A stretch of DNA of 64,000 bases from Emmonsiellopsis sp. PD_33 (Eukaryota > Ascomycota > Eurotiomycetes > Onygenales > Ajellomycetaceae): positions 62,001 to 126,000 of the forward strand of contig JANTQF010000060.1 in NCBI GenBank assembly GCA_032988165.1. Reading direction: 5' to 3'. A program made the translations under genes and the position numbers. This document shows, piece by piece, positions 10,711 through 21,329 of the stretch. Within the stretch, counting starts at the first letter, position 1; each line of letters opens with the position of its first letter. A model generated the notes under the pieces. It saw only the letters and a list, made by a program, of their open reading frames with translations, did no database searches and was not told the DNA's origin.

Positions 10711-13691
10711 ATGGACCACCCACAGTACAACGAACCTCTGCCCGACAGCCATGAGCTGCAAGGAAAAGCCGCCGAAGAGCGCGCGTGTACCTCGTGCAGG
10801 AAACGCAAGCTGAAATGCTCCCGCGAGCTGCCGTCGTGCATCCATTGCCTCAGACTCGAGACCTCCTGCGTGTATGACCACAAGAAGAACAAGCCGGGCA
10901 TCAAGACAGGCGCCGTGGAGAGTCTGAGTCGGCGCGTCGAGGCGTTGGAGAATGCGCTTCTTCATCATGGAGAGTCGAACAGTTTTCGGCCTCGCTCGCC
11001 CGCCCAGTCTGGCGCTGCTTGCATCCACGACGTGCTCAGTGTGCTCGCAAGGGAGTTGAAGAAGGTCAATGAGTCGGGGCTCTCTGGCTTCAACTCGACG
11101 GGCAAACCTCATAGTCGGCGATGTAGCACTGCTAACGATACCCCGTGCTCTGCAAATGATAGACCGCCGCAGAAACGGAGACGGGTGGACAGAGACGAAG
11201 CGAGTGAGGAGCTGGATGTTGATAGCGATGCATATACCCTGCCGTCTTCGAGCGTTGTGAGCGCCGTTGTCGAGACATACTTCGCTATTATACATCCGTG
11301 GATCCCAATGCTTCACCAGGCCCGGTTCCAACATCGACTCTCAGACCCTCATCAGAAGCCAAAGCTCGCTGTCATCCTGCATGCAATGATGGTTGTTGCC
11401 CTCCCTCATGTACGACTAGATATCCGAGCAATGATTCCCGGCGGAATAGACGCTGCGGTGAGGAAATCGAGGAGCACCGTGATTCTCACGGCAATGGATA
11501 GCCTGTCGGTGGAGAATCTGCAGGCTCTGATTATCGTAGCCTTTGATAACGTATGTCGTTTTACAACTCTAGTTTGGTATCTATGTCGTTAATCGGGACT
11601 ATAGATGGGTAAGGGCCAAGGGGCGAAAGCATTCTCGATCATCGGCAGTCTCTCTCGCACTGTGGAATATCTTCAGCTCACAGTGGAAGCTGATGAACAT
11701 GAGCGGCAACCTTTGTTGAAGCCCCTTTCTTCGCTCTCGCAAACGCGGAATTGGACCGAGGCGGAGGAGCGGAGGAGGGTGTTTTGGGTTATATTCCTGC
11801 AAGATAGGTGAGTACATTGCCCCTCAGGGGTAGGATTCATGGCTTATGCTAATATAATACAATATATCAGATTTTGCTCAGTTACCACGGGGTACGTATA
11901 CCTCCTAATGAGGACAAATCTGAAGCTTATATATAGGATATTAGATGGAATACCAGTTTGACCTCAGACGACGTTCGTCGACGTCTCCCTTCAGATGGGG
12001 GTCTATGGGCACAGGAAGAACCAGTAACAACCCCTTACTTTGGCATATGGGACAAATCGGCAGCGAAGATTGGAAATTCCATCGCGTACATTCCCGCCCA
12101 CTATCCGTCTCCGGACCATATTCTTGACAACGGGCCAGATACTCGCCACAGACCACGTAATATACCCCCCAGCGGCGGGCCCGGGGCAGATGGCGCGGAC
12201 ATATCTACTATCGGTGCATTTGCCTACTGCATTGAAGCTACGGAAAGCCTCAGCCAAGTGACGACATTCTTCCTACAGCAGAGGGTGAACTTCCAGGACA
12301 GACAGGAGGTTGGGAGCTGGCTGACTCGTTTTAAGGAGTTGGATCTCCGTCTCGTCCAGTGAGTATCATCAGCCATAATATCCATATAGACCCAGCTAAT
12401 ACGGAATATAATATCACAGTTGGAAAATGTTCCTCCCCCAGAAATGGAAGGATTCGAATATCTCCCGCGAGCCAGCTTTCATCAACATGGACCCCAACCT
12501 CACCCTTGCCCATATAACCCACAACACCTCAATGATCCTGCTGCATCAACGCATCGCCTACCCGCCTCCCGACTGGAGCGAGATTGTCAAGCTGCCCAGT
12601 TTCTGCAGTGCTGAGACTTGCCAACTGGCGGCCGTGGAAACGTCGGATATCAGCAAGAAGTATCTCAAATATACACCCCCTGAGGGGATAGTTCCCAGCC
12701 AATTTACGTTCTGCGTTTTTGTCAGCGCGCGGGTGTTGCTTGGTAAATAATCCTGTCCATGGCCTATTTCTCTCTTCTATATCAAACTAACCTTAGTTTA
12801 GTCCACTGGCGATTCTACGACGCCAAATTGCTTCCCGCATTTTGGATCCTCGTGGACTGTCTCCAGGAAATGTCCGCACGATGGCATGGCGCCGTTTCTC
12901 AGCAAGACATCCCCAGCCAAAGAACCGACCAGGCAATGAAATATTGCCAGCAGCTTCGCGACCTGTATAAGAAATGCACAGATGACCCCGGCTTTCGTCT
13001 GGATGTGCTGGGATATTCTAGCGAGATTGGGCTTTCAGACAGCTCGAGTAATGATATCTCTGATACTGAAGATGTCCGCATCAACACGGAATCAACACAG
13101 CCTCAGGGTGCTACCCAGACCTATCCCCACACCCAGCGGCCCGAAGCCGCTCTAATCTCTCCCGAAAGCCAGTCCTCACCGTCAGTTTCCAGCCTACCCG
13201 CTCCCACCGGCCACAGCATCAACTCCCAACCCCCTCCTTTACCCACAGGCAACGGAAACTACCCTCCCAACAAGCTTGATACCAGCATATCCCCCCTGCA
13301 GCACCGAGCATCCTCAATCTCCCCATCCCAAACACGGGATCTATCATCCTACCCGCCCCTCTCCACCACCACCCGCCCCTCCTCCCAACTCCCACCCCAA
13401 TACCAACACCAACACCAACACCAACCCGCCGACCTCCCCACGAACAAAGAAGACGAACTCTCGCTAATCTCGCACGTCCTGCTGGGCCAGCAGTTTCTGG
13501 AAATGGATCGTGTGATTAGTTTTGATGATACCACGTTCGTGTTGGATGATATGACTATGAATGGGGCGGCGGGGGCGGGGGGTGTGGATGGGGGTGGGTG
13601 GGGTGGAAGCGGAAGCGCAAGGGGCGGTGTTGTGGGTGAGGAGGGGATGGGTGGTGGTGGTGGGTATAGGGGTGCGTATCAAGGCGGGTGA
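10711..13691 (+). CDS. Zn2Cys6 fungal-specific transcription factor
   Basis: Six exons (10711-11550, 11605-11807, 11871-11891, 11945-12358, 12420-12742, 12802-13691) give 896 residues. The N-terminal binuclear cluster has Cys at residues 26, 29, 36, 43, 46 and 53 (CX2CX6CX6CX2CX6C). A coiled-coil segment follows (SLSRRVEALENALLHH). The fungal_trans middle homology region starts near SSVVSAVVETYFAIIHPWIPML and includes FWVIFLQDR, FCSVTTG and WNTSLTSDDVRRRLP. Exon 3 is only 21 nt long and encodes most of FCSVTTG. The last ~200 residues are low complexity (Ser/Pro/Gln, then Gly). It is divergent from the MFS gene and next to GH88 and DUF2264 genes, so it is probably the local pathway regulator (inference). 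Confidence 0.92.
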
Positions 13692-13896
13692 GTTAGGTTA
13701 ATTATCGTGGAGGAGGTAGGTGTATAGTCGAAAAAATCTCTTCTTTTATATATAGATCTAATCTATCCTGGGACTTTCTATGTCTAAATCAATCAAATCC
13801 ACATCAAATAAATTAAAATAGAAACATGGGGAAAAAATACATGCAAACAAATAACCACCACTCAACCAAACCCCCTTGCATTCCTTCCCCCCCCCC

Positions 13897-15747
13897 CTAA
13901 ACAAGCCCAAGCCTCAACAATTTATTCCCAAACTCAACCAGAAAGTAATCCCCATACACAAGGCCATGGTCCCAATACCGGCGGAAATCAAACTCATTAA
14001 AGTTCGCCGTCGCATGCATGAGAATCGCATCGAAGGAATCACCATCTCCTCCTCCTTCGCTCGGAACCCTTACCACATCAACGACAACATCCTTCTTCCC
14101 ATCCCCATCCCCCGCCCCCTCCCGCGTAGCAAGAACCCACCGATCCGGCGCAAGACACAGCTCCAACGTATCCCTCACAATCCTCACCGCCATATCCAAA
14201 TACCTCCCCGCAAGCCCCCGCAGCCCGAGCGACGACAGGCTCTGATACAGCAGCACCAGCCCATTAGCCGCAATCACGCCCGCCGAGGAGTCTCTTAGCG
14301 GGAAGCTGGTGTCTAGAATCGGCGCATCGAAATCCCACAGCGGGACGTAGCGGCCCGTACAGTGCTGAGAGGGACCGGTACCGAGCACGTCGACGCACTC
14401 CGGCGCCGTCTCGAGGCGGGCGATGAAGTACTCGGCTAGTCCGCATGCGATGTCTAGGAAGGTTCGGTCGTGGGTCCAGAGGTATGTTTGGGCGAAGCCC
14501 ATGATGGCCCATGCTTGGCCGCGGGCCCAGGTTGAGGCGTCGGCGTAGCCCTGGGCGGTCATTTTTTGTTTGATGGTGCCGGTGTTGGGGGAGAGGTTGG
14601 CGACGTGGTAGGTGGAGTAGGCTTGGATGGGGGGGTGGTGGGGTGGTAGGGTTTGGGAGCGGGTGGGTTCGGGTCTTAGGAGGGTTTTTGCTATGGTGTG
14701 GGCGTGGGTTGTGGCGATTGAGATGAGATGGGGTGAAGAGAGATGGTGGCCGGCGTAGTAGAGGAGGTCGAGATCTGGGTATGTGAGTATTTGTATGGCT
14801 CAATGATAACTGCGAAGGTAGGCAGGCCACTTACTGCACATGCCGTCAATAATGACCAGAAAGTCCTCCTCGAGATTCGTGATGGTGTGCTTCTTCGTTG
14901 TGAGCTTATCCCAGCTCCGAATGGCCTTTGCTCGCTCGTCATATCTACTTGCCAAACTTTGCGCTGCCGTCAGCACCTGCTGCAGACTTTCGGTATTTCC
15001 AGTAAGCTCCCAGTCTGCTCGTAGCGAGGGCTGAATGATAAATCCCATGTCATGCGTATCCGTCCGGGAAGCCATGGCACGAATGGGTTCAGACCAGCTC
15101 TTGCAAAGGTATAAAAGCTCCTTTCGCAGTGCATCTTTGTCTAGCTCGGAGCTCATCGACGAGGAGGGAAACTTGTGAGGAAATTTGATTGATCTTTCCA
15201 AGATGCCGTATAGACTGCCGGGGAAGAATCCACATGTCCAGAAATCAGCTTCTCGTAGTGTATATTTCCTAGCACTCGGGCCGGTAGTGAGGACATATTC
15301 CGGGAAATGATCCGGTGGATTCTATTCTATGTTAGTAGAAATTACTGGCACAATAACAAGAGAAGTGATCCCGAGAGAGTGTGGGGGCAAGGTATCATAA
15401 AGCAAGGTCCGTAATACCTTTTCTTGGAGAACCGAAGCCGCAACTCTCCATATCTTCGCCGCGATGTTTGCATCAAACAATTCTGGTAGTTGCCCGAGAA
15501 CGCCACTCGAGGATTGCCTGCATTGTAAAGAGCCGTCTTTTGCCAAGCCCTGTGATATTGGCACACCTTCTCTCGCAGCCGTAGTCTCAGATACAGAGCT
15601 TGGGGGTGACGGGGCCGCATTAGCAACTGTCATTTTGCTGGAGTATGGGTTCTCAGTTGGTGAATTTGTGGTGTAGCCATCCGAAACATTGTGACTTGTG
15701 TTCTGTACGTCTTGAGATTGGGCCGTCATGAGGGGTTGTGCGTTCAT
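13897..15747 (-). CDS. GH88 unsaturated glucuronyl hydrolase
   Basis: This enzyme hydrolyses the 4,5-unsaturated uronic acid left at oligosaccharide ends by polysaccharide lyases, by hydrating the vinyl ether. Exons 15747-15418, 15321-14835 and 14774-13897 give 564 residues. The two catalytic-type aspartates are visible: D269 in VIIDGMCNLDLLYYAGHH and D351 in YADASTWARGQAWAIMGF. ADFWTCGFFPGSLYG, RTDTHDMGF and LRDSSAGVIAANGLVLLYQ are typical of the family. No secretion signal is seen, so a cytosolic enzyme is likely, consistent with uptake by the nearby permease. The first ~75 residues are a Ser/Thr/Asn-rich extension not needed by the fold; the start MNAQPLMTAQ is the first ATG, but an extra upstream exon is possible. 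Codons run C-rich early and G-rich late in exon 3. Confidence 0.88.
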
Positions 15748-18553
15748 GTAGTTTGGCAAAACTGTTGGTTTGCTGACGACTCAGTTAGCAAGTTGAGTGC
15801 AGTTCTTTATAATGCGAGTAAATAAGTGTACCGCAATATAAAACCAACCAGGGAAGTGTACGGATACCCCAGGCGAAACGAATCCCGGCAACTTTGCTAT
15901 TTACCGGAGGGAATCCGGGAGAATGGGATAGGCACGGAAAATAATGATGGAATTGGTTCAAATCAGTATGCAACATGAGAAGAGACAAGTTGAGAATTAG
16001 CACCCTGAATTGCGGCCTTTCAGGGATTCTCTCTTTAATCAGTAGTCAACGGGGTGTCAGTCCGCTTATTACTGACGTCGACTCACCCCGCCATCTCGCA
16101 CGGTGGTCCCACATTACCGGATGGAACAAGAGCTGCACTCTTTCCGGAAGCCGGGCTGCCATTCCAGGTGCTGAAGACTGCCAGTGTCTGCAGGCGTTCC
16201 TCGTTTGCAATGCGTGGGAGGAAGAAAATCGAGCCGGGTTCGAAAGCCCGAGAATTGCTCCGATGTCCGTGAGACTGATGCTAAATTTTAGGCAACCCAC
16301 TAGTTAATCATGCCTCCGAATCCCCAGTCAAGCACAGATGGCTGCAGAGATGGGGAGCAAGCGGAGGCATGAATACCCCATGATTACGATAAAAGGTCTC
16401 GGCTCTCGCAGCCAGTGAGGTCTGAACCTGCGTGTTGTCACACCTGCGCCGACAGCGCCGTGCGGGATTGGTGTGGCTGCCACTGCCGATGCATTGCCAT
16501 GCATAGCCGAGAAGAATATTTGTTGAAGTATTGACATGCAGCTGATCGCATGTTCCACATCCGCCAACTTTTGTTCTTGAAAATCGCTTTCTCATCTTTG
16601 TGCCTGAGTGATATGAGCAATAATTGCCAGCCCCGCCATAGAGATAGCCCAATTCTCGAGTTCAGTCAAAATGTAAATGCTAGGGCAGTGGCGTCCAGGT
16701 CACATCAGCTGCCTGACGTGTTTGCGGCTGGTTTACCTTGATCAGCCAAAATTGCGTTACACAATGAAGCTCAAAGTCGTCTCTTCTTGAACAGTCATTG
16801 AGAGGATAGGTGAAGGGTCGCCAGCAACAGATAGCATCTGCGGCTTACCCAATCGTCCACCTCTTGGTTTCAACCTCATTCCTATCCTCGCGGGATACAT
16901 GGCCATCTTTCACATCAACTGCTAGTGACGCTTGCTGCCCAAATTCCCAAATCCGCGTAGGATGTGATCATCCCTACATGAGCGGAGACGGTCACACGAT
17001 GAAAGAGACCAACTCTCGGCATTGGTGGCAACTCGTTTTCATGAAGTTCGTTGTCATCTATTGGTCGGGGTTTGCAAACTGAAAGCGGAAATCTGTATAC
17101 CGACTGGCAGGGAGATATATCTTATCCAGCTGACGGCCGCTAAGTTTGCCATCCGGGAGGAAACTTGCCCGGGAAATAGAGAAACACGAACCTTTGGAAG
17201 CAGACATTACGTAAGAGCAAACGAATGGGTGCCGCGTTGCCAACTTCAAGCCGCCCAGCACCAGCACCGGGACACAGCCATGGGGTGGAAGTGGCAGCGG
17301 AAATGTCATACATGTATCGATGTCCAGCACAACGCTGGTGTGTTGAACAGCACGCGCGTACTCGGTCGCAGCACCGCCAGTGGACCACTCACTGCGGGCA
17401 GAGGGATTGCGCGCCGTGAATGCAAAAGTTGTCCATCCCAGAGGAGTGATGGAGGTTTTGTGTTTTTGATATCGCGATGCGCTGGTAATACCGTTTCGCC
17501 GTGACGAGACTAGCTGTATTTTACCAGCGCCAAGCATTCCTAGCCCTAACCCTAACTTCGAACTGACCCCTGACTTCGCCGTTGTTTTTTCTTTTTTCAC
17601 TGCGATCTCTCTGGATTTCTTTTCTTTTTCTCGGCACTGACTCCGCCAGCCGAGAACTGGGATTAGCGATAAGCAATGATTCGCGGCTATTTGTTGCAGA
17701 CCGACGACCGCTCTACACAAACCCCGAACTGCGCCTGCTGTACAGACAGACGTAACATCACGGCCAGCCAGATAACCATGGCTCGGCCGGGGTTATTGCG
17801 CCAAAATAGGGTTGGTGAGCCCGAGGAATGTCCTGCCAGCACTTTAGTATGGGGTGGCTAGTTGTGGGTCGAGAACCAAACAGTCTAGGCCTGCTGAGGC
17901 TTGACAGATGCCATTCGCGAAACGCAGTCTCACAGCAATGGCAGTCTGGCAGAGGACATGAAAGACGAAAACTCGGCGGATGAAGCAGCAGGGAGCGTGG
18001 AAACCAGGCCCGGATTGCTCGCAGCATTAATAAAAACCCGCAGATATTCCTCACTCATCCCCGTTATCACGCAATCGGCGGACTGGCGGTGAAATCATGG
18101 AACAGGGCGGAGAGCCGATCAACAATGGTATTGCCAGCTGCCGTTTGAGCCACGGAAATCGGGCGCGCGCAGAGATGCCTGCCAACTGAGCCAAGGGTAT
18201 TGCGCCTCTTTTAAGTCCCAGCTGAGCTGGAGCTTGTGAGACATTCCGCTCTCCTATCGCTCGCAGACTCGCAGTTAATGGACGGCAAATCTGCGGCTCT
18301 TCCCCACATACTCCGTACATCGAGTTACCATTTACCGCTATTGGGTCCACAGTCTTGTTCAAAAGAGACGCCCTGTCCGGCTTGACTCTTGTTTTTTTCT
18401 TTCCTCTTCCCTCTACTGTGAGCTAGTTACCAGCTCTCATACACCCTCCTTCGTTATCATCGCAACGACAAAGCCGGCATCGCCTGCTAATCTGCCCTCC
18501 GCTCACTCAATACATCAACCCACCCACCAGCGCACACCCTCGCCTCCTTCGCC
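15748..18553. other. 2.8 kb region without a recognisable gene
   Basis: This lies between the divergent starts of GH88 and choline sulfatase. Base composition is ordinary (CpG present) and no frame carries family motifs. The longest open frame (17058-17720, minus) has no supporting features. A short telomere-like repeat lies at 17544-17556. The last ~200 bp before 18554 is pyrimidine-rich core promoter for the sulfatase. A long non-coding RNA or extended regulatory region is possible but not shown. Confidence 0.5.
17544..17556 (-). repeat. Short telomere-type repeat, two units of TTAGGG
   Basis: CCCTAACCCTAAC reads as two TTAGGG units on the minus strand. It is too short to be a former telomere end. 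It could be a chance match or a binding site for a TRF/Tbf1-like protein. Confidence 0.4.
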
Positions 18554-20423
18554 ATGGCTGGCCTCAAAAAGCCCAACATCCTCTACATCATGGCGGACCA
18601 GATGGCCGCCCCCCTCCTCTCCCTCTACGACCCCAACTCGCCCATCAAGACGCCCAATCTGGACCGCCTGGCGCGCGAAGGCGTCGTCTTCGATTCGGCC
18701 TACTGCAACTCCCCCCTTTGCGCCCCGTCCCGCTTCACCATGGTGACAGGCCAGCTGCCGTCGAAGATTGGAGGATATGATAATGCGAGCGATTTGCCGG
18801 CGGACACCCCTACGTATGCCCATTATCTGCGCAAGGAGGGATACCATACGGCGTTGTCAGGGAAGATGCATTTCGCCGGCCCGGACCAGCTGCATGGGTA
18901 TGAGCAGCGCTTGACGAGTGATATATACCCGGGTGATTATGGGTGGACGGTCAATTGGGACGAGCCTGTGAGTTTTATAATGTGCCAGGATATAGAGGAT
19001 ATACTAATCGAGCATGTAGGAAATCCGCCCAGATTGGTACCACGACATGTCGTCCGTGCTGCAAGCCGGCCCCTGCGTCCGCACCAACCAGCTCGACTAC
19101 GACGACGAGGTCATCTACAAAGCCACCCAATACCTCTACGACCACGCCCGCCACCGCACCGAGCAGCCATTCTGCCTCACGGTGTCCATGACCCACCCGC
19201 ACGACCCATACGCCATGACAAGGGATTACTGGGACCTGTACGAGGACGTGGACATCCCATTGCCCAAGACCCCCGCGATGCCGCAGGATAAGCAGGACCC
19301 GCACTCCAAGCGGGTGCTCAGGTGCATTGACCTGCTAGGCAAGGAGATCCCCGAGGAACGCATCCTCGCCGCGCGCCGGGCCTACTTCGCCGCATGCTCC
19401 TACGTCGACGCCCAAGTGGGCAAACTACTAACGACGCTGAAGAACTGCGATCTAGCCGACGACACCATCGTGGTGTTCACGGGCGACCACGGCGACATGC
19501 TCGGCGAACGCGGGCTGTGGTACAAGATGGTCTGGTACGAGATGGCGGCGCGGGTGCCCATGTTCGTGTACGCCCCTGGCCGCTACGCGCCGAAGCGGGT
19601 CAAGGAGAACGTGTCCACCATGGACCTACTACCTACCTTCGTCGCGATGACGGGCGGGGACATGCACGGCGAGCTCCCCATGGACGGCGTCTCGCTCATG
19701 CCATACATCCTGGATAGCCCAGGCGAGAAACCCGACACCGTGCTGGGCGAGTACATGGCCGAAGGCACACTGGCGCCCGTGGTGATGATCCGCCGGGGCG
19801 AGTGGAAATTCATATACTCGCCCATCGACCCGCCGATGCTGTTCAACGTGGCCGAGGACGCGAGCGAGTCGCGCAATCTGGCCGCGGGGCTCGATGTCGC
19901 GATACCCGTCCGACCACAGCTATCGCGCAACGCGGCGTTGGATAAGGGGGTAGAGCAGCAGTTACAATCTCGACCTACTGCCCTCCCAACACCAGACCTC
20001 ACCCCGCCCATGTCCGCACTCAACCTTTCAACCGACAATAACAACACCAATCCCTACATGCCCACACCCCCCCGCACCCCCAGCCCTACCAAATCCACAT
20101 CTACCCCCCCCTCAACCTCCGCCCTCCAAACCCTCCTAACCTCCTTCATAACCGAAGCACACACCCGCTGGGACTTCCCCGCGCTGCAAAAGGCCGTCCT
20201 GCACTCCCAACGCCGGCGGCGCCTCGTATACTCCGCGCTCGTCCAGGGCAACGTGACGACGTGGGACTACACGCCGCCGGCGGATGGGAGCGTGCAGTTT
20301 GTGCGGAATCAGGGGCAGGGCGCGTTGGGGGATGTGGAGTTTTTGTCGCGGTGGCCGAGGGTGGTTCAGTGGGGTGGGGCGGGGGCGGGAGCGGAGGTGC
20401 CGGTGGCGGTGAGGGCGGTTTAA
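18554..20423 (+). CDS. Choline sulfatase
   Basis: This enzyme hydrolyses choline-O-sulfate, a fungal sulfur store, to choline and sulfate in the cytosol. Exons 18554-18967 and 19020-20423 give 605 residues. The sulfatase signature CAPSR is at residues 56-60, so Cys56 is the expected formylglycine site. Metal-site and family motifs are clear: PNILYIMADQMA, SGKMHFAGPDQ, GDYGWTVNW, TVSMTHPHDPYA, VFTGDHGDMLGERGLWYK. The C-terminal choline-sulfatase domain is readable (TRWDFPALQKAVLHSQRRRR, TTWDY). Between them lies a ~75-residue Pro/Ser/Thr/Asn-rich insert (about 19905-20130) that bacterial BetC lacks. No signal peptide is seen. Sulfur-metabolite control is usual for this enzyme in fungi, but I did not identify a site. 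Confidence 0.93.
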
Positions 20424-20673
20424 TTAAGGGGTTAAATGTGAGTGTGAGGGGGATTGGGATTGGGATTGGGGAAGGTAAGTGGGTGTCGAGCTAAGCTGTC
20501 ACTCGCACGAAAGCAAGGTGGTAGATACACATACCAAACGATATGAAGACACTGGCCATGCAGTCGGTCAGTCGGTCAGCCAGTCTGTTGGTCGGCAGTT
20601 GCAGGTGCAGCGCACGGAGCCAGCTAGCCATGAAACGAAGCCCGGAGTTCCAGTTCTAGGTACGTACATCGAT

Positions 20674-20702
20674 TACCTACCTACCTACCTACCTACCTAC
20701 CT
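20674..20702 (+). repeat. CTAC tetranucleotide microsatellite
   Basis: About seven perfect tandem CTAC units in the 3' flank of choline sulfatase, with diverged single-base variants around them. Confidence 0.9.
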
Positions 20703-20936
20703 TTTTTCATACATCCCCATCCACACCTGTATAGCTATTGAAAAGACTCAAAGCCGGCAGCCTGGGTTTGAATAATCTCTACCCTATCATACCCCTACCT
20801 GCCTTGCCATACCTCTGCCCTGCCCTGCCCTGCTATGTTCTGCTCTGCTGTGTTGTAATCTGATGGATGATGAGAGGATGGCCCATGTACAGTTCTTTTC
20901 TGTGTATGATATCATATCTTGTTATATATTATATGC

Positions 20937-20953
20937 ATATATATATATATATA
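20937..20953 (+). repeat. AT dinucleotide run
   Basis: Perfect alternating AT of about 17 bases, within a wider AT-rich 3' flank. Confidence 0.85.
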
Positions 20954-21329
20954 CCCACTGTGTCGATAATTTGACTGACGGACTAGACTAGAATAGAAAG
21001 GAAGAACATTGAAATGATATTTATATAATATGCGTGGCGGAAGGCCTGCAAGAAAGATGGAGAGGGGGTTAGTGAACGGTTAGGGATTGGGAATTTGCCT
21101 CTTTTTTATTTTCTATTCTTTTCTCTTCTTTTGTTGTTTCCTCTGTTATTCATCAAAGCGTTCTTGATTGATCTTTTCCCTTTGCAGATTGTCACCTCAT
21201 ACTGTTTGTTCATTAGTTATATATCCCAGCGATCTATGCATGTATCTAATCTAATAGTTTAGTCCCTTCGCGTTAGCTCCATAATATATATCCATTCTAC
21301 CTCCCACCCCCCACTTCACTGTATCACTA

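Larger units (their letters stand above)
20424..21329. other. Convergent 3' region with simple repeats
   Basis: This is 906 bp between the 3' ends of choline sulfatase and the FAD monooxygenase gene. It contains a CTAC tetranucleotide run, CTGCC-like degenerate repeats near 20800-20850, and an AT dinucleotide run. No gene seen. Confidence 0.6.

Noticed and set aside
17058..17720. 220-codon open frame on the minus strand
   Set aside because: It starts at TTG rather than ATG, has no family motifs and patchy composition. It fits chance openness in a GC-balanced region.
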